This document shows, piece by piece, positions 15,606 to 22,526 of a stretch of DNA of 22,526 nucleotides (position 1 is the first letter of the stretch; every line of letters begins with the position of its first letter). Below the pieces are notes generated by a model that searched no databases, had not been told where the DNA came from, and saw only the letters and a program-made list of their open reading frames with translations. The stretch lies in assembly GCA_001275005.1 (NCBI GenBank), contig JWZX01002017.1, forward strand, positions 1 to 22,526, in the 5' to 3' direction. Position numbers and translations under genes: made by a program. This DNA is from Chrysochromulina tobinii. Taxonomy: Eukaryota > Haptophyta > Prymnesiales > Chrysochromulinaceae.

Positions 15606-16892
15606 CTAAGGAGTGATCGACGACACCGACTTGTTGATCGAGAGCGTGCGCCTCCGCCCCCGCCATTCGGTGCCCAACTTTTGTTGGTAGGCGACTGCGC
15701 GTCGTTTGCTTGCTTGTTGGTAGGCGGCGGCATGGATAGTAGTGGGACACCAAACGTCGGACCTTCGAAGGACGGACGGTCCTCGGTGTTCGGCGAGCGC
15801 ACGCTTTTCAGATAAGAGTGGCAGGCTGTCGTTAAAGATGAGGCGTCCGGTCGCCGAGTCACGCCCAAAGTGGCAGCACGCTCTCTTAAAGTGCGCCATC
15901 GGCGCTGGGGAACAAGATTCCCTGGAGATGAACCGGTCGGTGCAATAGTAGATGGCATTCTTGCACACTGCCGGGTTGGAGTCCGCGGGCCGATCCTCTA
16001 AAAAACGGACTTGGAGCGACGCCAGCGTGAGGCAGTCCGTCGCCCAGTGCTCAGGGAAGACACTCAAGACGCGAGCGATGTGCAGCGTCAAATGCGGCAC
16101 AAATTGCAGCTCGTCGTTGACATATGGCCTACGGCCGCTCGCGTGCCGCGCGTACGCTGGGCAAAGGACTATGAAGTCCCACTGTCCCACTGGCCACTGG
16201 CGCAGCAACGTCGTCGTCGTCGTCGCTTCCGGAGCACTCTCATTCCGTGCGAGCATCTTCTTCGCCTCGGCATGTGAGTGGATGGCACTCGGAACCCAGG
16301 GGAAGGAAAAGTAGACGCTGTCAGCGCCGCTGCTGTCCAGGAAGATCGCAAGCTTTTGCATCTCAGCGCCCAGCTTCGCAGGTTTCCAGAAAGCCATGTC
16401 GAATCGTATGACGAGGACGCTGTCATAACTGCGCTGAAAGGGCGGCCGGCGAAGCAGCTCGGACGTCCACATTTGGTGCCACAGGCGCCCTTGGTTGCTC
16501 GATGGCTCCAAATCGTACAGCGTGAGGCGGGGCATCTTGAGATGGGCCCCTGTCGAAGACTCCCCTCCCCTGGCCTTGTCGTCATACACCCGGTACATCA
16601 GAGCTAGCAAGTCCGTGCAGTAGGCGACCCTGTATGTGTGCAGCGAGATGTCGATCTCGAGCCCAACTTGGAGCGCATAGTAGAGCTCCCGGTGCGACGC
16701 GCTCGCGAGCTGCTGAGCCCTCATACGATCTGGCGAGCAGAGATGTGAGCTCAAGTCGCGAGATCCAGATCGAGATCCACGCCCGAAACCTGTCGCATCA
16801 TATCGGAACGATTCGCCTCTCACGAGCATGAGTAGCGAGGGTCGATGGCTGCTGAGAGGCTCCATCAGACGGGCTGCAGATCCATTCCCCAT
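15606..16892 (-). CDS. hypothetical protein, possibly glycosyltransferase-like
   Basis: A 428-residue frame from ATG 16892 (alternative ATG 16865); the frame is open further upstream to about 16994 without an ATG, so a 5' exon is possible. The protein looks globular: PSLLMLVRGESFR near the start, a long alternating hydrophobic/charged core, then YDSVLVIRFDMAFWKP, FSFPWVP, QWDFIVLCPAYARH and several Cys in the last third (CKNAIYYCTD, RACCHFGRD). The strand-RFD pattern after YDSVLV is reminiscent of a nucleotide-sugar-binding acidic motif, but I cannot name the family. The last 60 residues are basic and may be disordered. It diverges from the intergenic region carrying GCTGACCTAT at 17095. Confidence 0.55.
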   Translation of the reverse strand: MGNGSAARLMEPLSSHRPSLLMLVRGESFRYDATGFGRGSRSGSRDLSSHLCSPDRMRAQQLASASHRELYYALQVGLEIDISLHTYRVAYCTDLLALMYRVYDDKARGGESSTGAHLKMPRLTLYDLEPSSNQGRLWHQMWTSELLRRPPFQRSYDSVLVIRFDMAFWKPAKLGAEMQKLAIFLDSSGADSVYFSFPWVPSAIHSHAEAKKMLARNESAPEATTTTTLLRQWPVGQWDFIVLCPAYARHASGRRPYVNDELQFVPHLTLHIARVLSVFPEHWATDCLTLASLQVRFLEDRPADSNPAVCKNAIYYCTDRFISRESCSPAPMAHFKRACCHFGRDSATGRLIFNDSLPLLSEKRALAEHRGPSVLRRSDVWCPTTIHAAAYQQASKRRAVAYQQKLGTEWRGRRRTLSINKSVSSITP

Positions 16893-17661
16893 TCCGAGTT
16901 GATTGCGCTTGAGGAGCGAGGAGCAGCCTGCTTGCCTCGCCACTTGGAACTCGTGGACGCCACCGTGCGGAGAGACGGCAATCGGTAGCACCACGCCTCG
17001 GCCTGATGACTGGCCGAGCGGTCGAGGCGCGGCCTTGGTGGTCGTCTTGACTCGACCGTCGACCCTCTCTTCCCCTCTCGTGAATACAGAATTGGCTGAC
17101 CTATTTGCCTGTGGAAAGCCCAGCGAGACTCACAGAGTACCCTCTGCGAGGGTCGAAACAGCGTCCCGTCGGTTCAAATTCACGAGACGAAGGGGAGTGA
17201 CTCGGCGCGGGAGCCCCCACACATTCATGTGGATATGACCTTCCTCGCTCCTCGAGCTTCACGGCTGGAGAAGCTTGAACAGCGCTTGAAAGCTGTCCGC
17301 TGAGGACGATCATATCGTATGCACATACATGGGAAATAACAAATAAATGTTTACGACAGCAGGCACCGCACCAACTGGCACCAACACGTCCAGACACCAC
17401 TGTGGACACCTGGATCCGGGCGAGTGCAGATGCCCTCAGATAAGCGAGATCCACAGGCTGCGGCTGAGGTAGTGGAGCGCGGAGCGTGGATTAGGGTGAG
17501 GGGGGCCGCAGCCACAGGGGCACAGCACACGAGAGAACGAGAGCCTCTCAGAATCAAATCCCAACTCGGGTTTGGAGCTCTCCAAGCCATCTCCAATTTG
17601 GAGTTCAAGGCGTCCCAAATATCCGCACAATAGAGATCAAGCAGAAGATCTCACTGTGGGT
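16893..17661. other. intergenic region, promoter side of 15606-16892
   Basis: No supported gene. GCTGACCTAT (17095-17104) matches the two copies upstream of the cupin gene. Near 17560-17610, short segments (TTTGGAGCTCTCC, CCAATTTGGAG) resemble parts of the 44-bp satellite that follows, perhaps decayed copies. Confidence 0.35.
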
Positions 17662-17826
17662 GAGATTGCTCCCGAATTGGAGTGCCCTGAGCAATCTCAC
17701 CAATTGAGATTGCTCCCGAATTGGAGTGCCCTGAGCAATCTCACCAATTGAGATTGCTCCCGATTTGGAGTGCCCTGAGCAAAATCACCAATTGAGATTG
17801 CTCCCGATTTGGAGTGCCCTGAGCGA
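17662..17826. repeat. 44-bp satellite of nested inverted repeats
   Basis: GAGATTGCTCCCGA starts at 17662, 17706, 17750 and 17794, an exact 44-bp period. Each of the first units contains GAGATTGCTC, a 17-nt loop, then GAGCAATCTC, a perfect 10-bp inverted repeat. Adjoining units form a second one, CAATCTCA-CCAAT-TGAGATTG. The array ends about 50 bases past the desaturase stop, so it may be in its 3' UTR. The third unit has an AAAATC change that weakens the stem, and the fourth is truncated. Confidence 0.9.
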
Positions 17827-17878
17827 GCGCGCGTGCCGGCGCCGTGGCCAAATTAGCGTACCAGCGCTATGGGGGCTC

Positions 17879-19231
17879 TCACATGGTCACGTCCTCTTTG
17901 AGATGGTACGCCACGGGGAAGCGACGCATCGACGTGTTCCCCACCGCGATGTCGACCGTCTTCTTAAGGCGCCAGAAGACGTTCTCCTTGACGTAGGGGA
18001 CGCCGTGGCGCTTGCAGATGGCCTGGACGAGGGGCTGCGCCTTCTGGTACGAGAGCATCGAGAGATCGGGCCACAGGTGGTGCTCGATCTGGTAGTTGAG
18101 CCAACCATGCACGAAGTCGATCGTATCCGTCCCCGTCGCGAAATTGACGGAGCTGATCGTCTGGCGCAGATAGAAGCTCGGTGAGCGTGCGGCCGCGTGC
18201 CCCTCGAACCGGTAGAGGTCGTCGCCGCAATGGTTGGTGGCGACGACGAGGAAGGCCCACGCGTTCGTTGCAAGCTCGCCCAGCACCAGGTTGATCAGCG
18301 AGTAGTAGCCCGCGCTCTTCGCGTACGTGGCCGGCGCCGCGCCAAGCAGCACCGCACACATAGCCGCGACGGCCGCGACGAGGAGCGGCAGCAGCACGAA
18401 GCGTCCGACGAAGAAGGGGCCGAGGACGCGCCCGAAGAACTCGACGTTCGTAAAGTACTTCTTGTACCAGGGCGTCATCCACGAGCCCAGCACGCACGGC
18501 GCCTCCTCCTCGGTCTCCGTGAAGCCGGTCGGCTGACCGGTGCGACGCGTCTGGTTCAGCTTGAGCACCTTGAACGTGTTGGGCGAGTAGTAGTACCACT
18601 TCCAGGTGCAGGCCATGAAAGCGACGAGCACGTACTTGAGCGGCAGCAGCGCCTTGGGCAGGTCGCGCACCAGCTTGAGGTTGCGCTCGACGAGATCGGG
18701 ATCCTTATCCTCGCCCAGGAAGTAGTGGTGCAGCTGGTTGTGCTCGACGTTCCACGCCTCGACGAGCATCCAGTCGAGCCAGTCGACGCAGCGGCGCCAC
18801 AGGCTGCCCACGCCGAACGTGAAACGGTTGTACCGCCCGCCCGTGTCCAGGCGGTCGAAGCCGCCGTGGCACACGTGATGCGCCACGATCGTCCATCTCG
18901 TCATGCAGCCGAGAGCAAGAGCGGCAATGGAGAGCGGGTTGACGCCAAAGGCCATGGTGAGGACACCGAAGGCCGTGCAGGTGCGCGACCACCGGACGAT
19001 CTTGTGCAGGTGCTCGACGTCCGCCTTACCCTCCATCGCTTGCAGCTCCTTGCCGAGTTCCTTGAGCTCACGTGCAAACTCGGGCAGATCCAAGGATGCG
19101 ATCCAGCGATCCTCCTTGGCGAGCATCAAGCCGGTCAGCTTCTCCGCAGGCTTGTTGGCTGCCGCCGCTTGATCGAGCGAATGCTCGTACGATGGGTTGC
19201 GGCTCAGCACGTCCTCGTCGGTGGTCATCAT
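17879..19231 (-). CDS. membrane fatty-acid desaturase (three-histidine-box family)
   Basis: An intronless frame of 450 residues from MMTTDEDVL at 19231; the ORF is open further upstream but has no earlier ATG. The three histidine boxes are HHVCH (118-122), HNQLHH (164-169) and QIEHH (381-385), which bind the di-iron centre that inserts a double bond into an acyl chain. Hydrophobic segments lie before box 1 and between boxes 2 and 3 (about 195-212, 270-300 and 305-330). A Gln in the third box is typical of front-end desaturases, but there is no N-terminal cytochrome b5 domain (no HPGG), so the electron donor must be separate. The substrate and position of the double bond cannot be told. No plastid presequence is obvious, so an ER location is plausible. 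Confidence 0.85.
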   Translation of the reverse strand: MMTTDEDVLSRNPSYEHSLDQAAAANKPAEKLTGLMLAKEDRWIASLDLPEFARELKELGKELQAMEGKADVEHLHKIVRWSRTCTAFGVLTMAFGVNPLSIAALALGCMTRWTIVAHHVCHGGFDRLDTGGRYNRFTFGVGSLWRRCVDWLDWMLVEAWNVEHNQLHHYFLGEDKDPDLVERNLKLVRDLPKALLPLKYVLVAFMACTWKWYYYSPNTFKVLKLNQTRRTGQPTGFTETEEEAPCVLGSWMTPWYKKYFTNVEFFGRVLGPFFVGRFVLLPLLVAAVAAMCAVLLGAAPATYAKSAGYYSLINLVLGELATNAWAFLVVATNHCGDDLYRFEGHAAARSPSFYLRQTISSVNFATGTDTIDFVHGWLNYQIEHHLWPDLSMLSYQKAQPLVQAICKRHGVPYVKENVFWRLKKTVDIAVGNTSMRRFPVAYHLKEDVTM

Positions 19232-19522
19232 CGGAAGGGCGATTCGAGGGGCGATTCGAGGTCCAGGGACGATGCAGGTTGCGATCCAAAAATGCGTCGG
19301 GTGCACGCGGGAGATGGCTGAGCTCCAGCGATCCCACGAAATGTCCGATTTGCGCCCGTGAAACGTCAGAATCAGATTCGGCGGTGCTTGCCAACGCGGC
19401 CTTTGCGCGGCCACGCACCTGCGAGGTCATGGGGTCATAGAAAAGAGGATTACCATGCGCATGTAACGACACATTGTGTTTCGGGTTTCGTTTGGGGTTT
19501 CTCAGAGCGAATCCAGAAACCC
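19232..19522. other. short intergenic region, desaturase promoter side
   Basis: It separates the oxygenase stop from the desaturase start; both genes are on the minus strand. A 13-bp direct repeat (GGGGCGATTCGAG type) lies at about 19237-19260, just upstream of the desaturase ATG. Nothing else is recognised. Confidence 0.35.
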
Positions 19523-20983
19523 TCAATCCACAACGAGTGCGGGTGGCTGCAACTCCTCGTACGGCACCCAGCACCCATGCAAGCCGTACGGCACGGCGCC
19601 CGGCAGGGCGAGCACTGCGACGATCACGTCGCACTCGTCGCCCCGCCACTCGCCGTCTAACTTCTGCGCGTCCAGCACATAGAGCCGCGAGCGGCGCCCA
19701 TCGCCAGCCTCGGCGCGCTCGGTGCCCATCACGGCGCGCTCAGGCTCGGCGCACGTGGCGAACACGAGCAGGTATCCTCGGTCGCCGTCGGCCGCGTCGT
19801 CCTGGGCCCCTCCAACGGAGTCTAGCTTGGGCACGAAGCAGCATTCGCTCACCACGTACCACCCGTCCGGTAGGCTCCACGTGCCCGCGAGGGCGCCGCT
19901 GCGTACATCCACCTTGATGACGGCATCGATTAGGATCCCTTCGAAAGGGGGGCCGTACCTGATGAAGGAGCCAATTACACTTAGTGGCCAGCAGTGGTCA
20001 TCCATGGTCATCAATGGTCATCAGTTGTCATAAGTGGTCATCATAGGTCATCAGTGGTCATCCGTGGTCATCAGAGGTCATCAGCGGGGCCCCCTTACCG
20101 GTTGGGCCCTCCCACCGTGCTGGGCCGGATCGCGAACGCGAAGCGCGCGTCGCGCCCCTGGAGCCTCGGGTCGAGTGCGGGGAACTCGAGGGGCACGTCG
20201 CAGAGCGGCTGCTCGGCAATGCACTTGCCTGAGAGTAGGTCGACAAGCCAGCGGTCATCAGGAGACATCAGTGGTCCTCAGTGGTCATCAGTGGTCCTCA
20301 GTGGTCCTCAGTGGTCCTCAGAGTGCACTTACCGGTGCGCGGGTCGACCAGCCAGCGGTGCAGGAACGCCGCTGAGTAGGCCTCGATGAAGGAGGAGGGC
20401 GTCGCTGGTTCTGAACGGAGCGCTGTCACGCAAACGAGCCCGTCGTCCCGCTCGTGTGCGTTGACCGTGTGCAGCACGACGCAAGGGTCCACCGCCGCCC
20501 ACATGACCTCCGACACGCCCGACACAGCGCCACCGTCCGCGGCGCCTCGAGCCTCGGGACCGCCCAATACGGCGCATCGAGCCTCGGGACCGCCCAATAC
20601 GGCGCGTGGCACGAGCCCTATGCGGCAGCCCGCTTTTGGTTCATAGGCCACAGGGAAGCGATCGAGGAGCAAACGGCGCGGGCGCACCTGATGAGGGACG
20701 TCATCAGAGGTCATCAGAGGTCATCAGAGCTCAGCAAACGGCGCGGGCGCACCTGAGGACGCACGAGAGGCCGTGCGTGCTCATCCACGGGGCCATCAGC
20801 GCTCATCAGTGGCCATCAGCGCTCATCAGAGGGGCCATCAGCCGATCGAGGAACCACCGAGCGCCGTGCCGGGCGCTCGCATGCCAATGGGGAGGCAAGC
20901 GCCGTGCTGGGCGCACCGTCAGAGCGAAGTCGAGCACCACCACGTAACCACCATGGCCGGCCACGTAACCACCACCATCCGGC

Positions 20984-21043
<60 letters not shown>

Positions 21044-22150
21044 CCACCACCACCATTCACAGCACCATTCACAGCAGCTTGCCCTCTGCCCGCCGGTGAT
21101 GCATCGCTCGAGTGTGCACGCCGGCTGGCCGTGATCGCGCAGTCGTGGATCATGCAGGCGGCCTCGCCGGCCAGAGGGAGGACCACTGGTGTGAATGGGC
21201 GGCCGTTGGCATCGAAGCGGTCGATGCGCGCGGCGGGCGGCCCGCTGGTGCAGTAGGTGACGCCGATGGCCTCGTGGGTGAACGGATCGACCTGCAATCA
21301 GTGGCAATCAGTGGCCATCAGTGGCCATCGGAGGCAATCAGTGGCCATCAGTGGGTGAACGGATCGACCTTCACATGGGCTATCGGTGGCAATTCACTGT
21401 CCATCCATGTCAATCCATGTCAATCCATGTCATCCGTGGCAATCCGTGGCAATCGACCTTGAAATGGGCCGTGGTCGCGCCGCCTGAAAATGGAAAGCGC
21501 TGCCTGTCGAGCATGATGCCGTCAAAGTCGCAGCTGGCGCGCGTCGTGGTGAGCGTCGCGTCAGTGGCGACGGTGAACTCGCACGGAAGGCATTGCTCCA
21601 TCAGGGCCAACACGCGCCCCGTGCCGCGTAGGCGAAGAAATGCCGTGTTTGCCGTGTCCTTCTGGGGCTGGGCCGCGCGCACGGCGTTCTTGAACAAGGC
21701 CCAGAGGAGCCGGTAGCCGTCCGGCGCCACGAGCGAGCCTAGGAAGAGGCCCTCTCCTGCCGCCTCCTCCTTGGAAAATCCGCAGGTGCGCAAGTAGGTG
21801 CGGCTGTAGCGGGGCTCGGATGCATCGGGCGGAAGCACCACACAGTGCACCATGCCGTCGCCGTCGAGCCATCCGCCCGCGGAGTCGTAGCGCGCATTCG
21901 GCCCGTTTTTGAGCACCGCACCGCGCGGAAAGTCGGAAGGGAGGCCGCCTCGCACAAAGGCCGCCTTGGCACTGCGGACCTCTGTGGCCACCGGCTTAAA
22001 CAGATCATTCATGATCTCGTTATTGCGTCCTTGAAGGTGCGCGTTGCGCAGCGCACGCTCGTTGGCGCCGGCAGTGATGCTCAGGCTAGCGATCGTCGGA
22101 GTCAGGGCAGCGACCAGGGCAAACACAAGGAGACTCGCCATGGCCACCAT
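19523..22150 (-). CDS. carotenoid cleavage dioxygenase (RPE65/CCD family)
   Basis: Five exons: 22150-21458, 21291-20917, 20687-20333, 20228-20099, 19958-19523. All phases agree, giving 662 residues. The family's four iron-binding histidines are all present: AHFKVDP (about H229, at the exon 1/2 junction), MIHDCAIT (H280), VVLHTVNA (H429) and YGLHGCW (H645). Other family features are the GLPSDFPRGAVLKNGPNARY and GWLDGDGMVH motifs in exon 1 and RIGLVPR in exon 3. CCDs split a carotenoid double bond with O2 to give apocarotenoids; the substrate cannot be told. The N-terminus (ASLLVFALVAALTPTIAS) is a signal peptide, which in an alga with a complex plastid could start a bipartite plastid signal. 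Oddities are an in-frame insertion of about 60 residues with polyalanine right after MIHDCAIT, a 30-bp coding duplication in exon 3, and introns with copies of flanking exons. Confidence 0.9.
19959..20098 (-). other. CCD intron 4, 10-bp repeat type
   Basis: A 140-nt intron, GTAAGGGGG to CCTTCATCAG. The body is CTGATGACCA-type 10-bp repeats in transcript sense (about 19985-20085). Exon 5 starts GTACGGCCC, similar to the intron start. Confidence 0.8.
20229..20332 (-). other. CCD intron 3, splice junctions inside a 104-bp direct repeat
   Basis: The 104-nt intron runs from GTAAGTGCA to CTCTCAG. The exon 3 end and donor (CGCTGGCTGGTCGACC, then GGTAAGTGCA) are duplicated at the acceptor (CGCTGGCTTGTCGACC, then GGCAAGTGCA), with spacing equal to the intron length. 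The exon 4 copy has GC where the donor has GT. Splicing restores WLVDPRTGKC. Confidence 0.85.
20541..20605 (-). repeat. 30-bp coding duplication in CCD exon 3
   Basis: Two 30-bp copies, 20541-20570 and 20571-20600, encode AVLGGPEARC-type repeats in a loop between RIGLVPR and the third His motif. The frame is kept. Confidence 0.85.
20688..20916 (-). other. CCD intron 2 with a perfect copy of acceptor and exon 3 start
   Basis: A 229-nt intron. Bases 20733-20756 are identical (24/24) to 20668-20691, the start of exon 3 plus the last acceptor bases, 65 bp away. The donor is GTGCGCCCAG and exon 3 starts GTGCGCCCGC. The 3' end is CTGATGACGTCCCTCATCAG. Confidence 0.85.
20986..21042 (-). repeat. 19-unit AGC/GCT trinucleotide repeat (polyalanine)
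   Basis: AGC repeated 19 times without interruption on +, read as GCT on the coding strand of CCD exon 2, gives Ala at about residues 315-333. It is flanked by Gly/Asn-Gly repeats and lies about 35 residues after the second iron-binding His. Confidence 0.9.
21292..21457 (-). other. CCD intron 1 containing an intact copy of the coding junction
   Basis: A 166-nt intron, GTCGATTGCC to ATTGCAG. Bases 21351-21380 reproduce exon 1 end joined to exon 2 start without interruption and would encode AHVKVDPFTH, against AHFKVDPFTH in the spliced product. 20 bp match exon 2 exactly (21351-21370 against 21274-21293). The rest is GGCAATCAGT-type 10-bp repeats and GTCAATCCAT units. Confidence 0.85.
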
Positions 22151-22526
22151 GATGAGGCGGAAGCGACGCTCTTTACGAAAAGGGATGCACGACGCGCGGA
22201 ATTGAGCGCCGTATCGGTATCCGAAAGCATCGCGGTTGTCGCGTCTGTCGTGTTAACGTTTTCACATAGCTACGCGAGAGTCAAAAGTACTTGTTCGCAT
22301 TCGGAGCTTGCAAAGCGCATGCCTTCCGTTCGTAACGGGCATGGCTTGCCATGCAAATGCAAAGGCTAAACTCACTCCTCTCCGAGCAAGCGTGCAGCTA
22401 GGGTGCAGTTTTCAGCGGCGTAGGCTGCGACTCTCTCTCGCGCGCGCCGACACCGAGCGCCATGCCCGCGCTCCCAGCTCACGGCGCCGAATCACGCGAG
22501 ACGGCACCACGCGCGGTTTGCGCGTC
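22151..22526. other. upstream region of the carotenoid oxygenase
   Basis: No supported gene. It probably holds the CCD promoter. A CG-alternating run (CTCTCTCGCGCGCGCC) lies at about 22431-22446. No clear TATA element is seen. Confidence 0.35.

Noticed and set aside
18197-19321. A 374-codon + frame antisense to the desaturase
   Set aside because: The minus strand encodes all three histidine boxes in order; the + frame is a GC-rich shadow.
20904-21134. PolyGln protein read from the AGC repeat on +
   Set aside because: The minus-strand frame belongs to a carotenoid oxygenase with all four His ligands, so the repeat is read as polyalanine there.

Overview
The window looks like nuclear DNA of a GC-rich unicellular eukaryote, most probably an alga. 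Genes lie on both strands. Several are split by GT-AG introns whose removal restores long open frames. Domain types are eukaryotic: PP2C phosphatase, calmodulin-type EF-hands in a multi-pass membrane protein, a C2H2 zinc finger, a four-histidine carotenoid oxygenase and a three-box membrane desaturase. A haptophyte or similar secondary-plastid alga is my best guess, but this is inference. I could place 19 introns by phase, and all have GT donors, which argues against a typical dinoflagellate.

Layout: 1-399 (+) is the 3' end of an unrecognised gene. 868-2300 (+) is a coiled-coil protein whose frame continues, across a 65-nt putative intron, into a C2H2 zinc finger. 2610-3806 (-) is a two-domain cupin. 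4300-11306 (-) is one 14-exon gene for a roughly 1469-residue membrane protein with four canonical EF-hand loops. 11307-11968 is a divergent promoter region holding a small membrane ORF and a perfect palindrome. 11969-13392 (+) is a two-exon PP2C phosphatase. 13547-14143 (+), 14738-15457 (-) and 15606-16892 (-) are hypothetical genes. 17662-17826 is a 44-bp hairpin satellite just beyond the 3' end of a fatty-acid desaturase (17879-19231, -). 19523-22150 (-) is a five-exon carotenoid cleavage dioxygenase carrying a 19-unit GCT run that encodes polyalanine.

The most interesting signal is in the introns. They share an oriented body of 10-12-bp repeats (CTGATGACCT type in the transcript sense). 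Many end in the same 20-nt module, which combines a branch-site-like CTGAT, a pyrimidine tract and a CATCAG acceptor, and which can fold into a hairpin. Nine introns contain copies of the exon sequence next to them. In two of these (6040-6127 and 20229-20332) the two splice junctions lie in direct repeats whose spacing equals the intron length. In a third (21292-21457) an intact copy of the unspliced coding junction sits inside the intron. Eleven of the 18 exons that follow an intron in the three best-modelled genes begin with GT. Together this looks like introns created, and then amplified, by tandem duplication of AG/GT-containing exon segments, possibly combined with an introner-like repeat family.

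The genes do not form an obvious pathway. The oxygenase and desaturase suit plastid or membrane lipid and carotenoid metabolism. The EF-hand protein and PP2C, divergently arranged, suit signalling.
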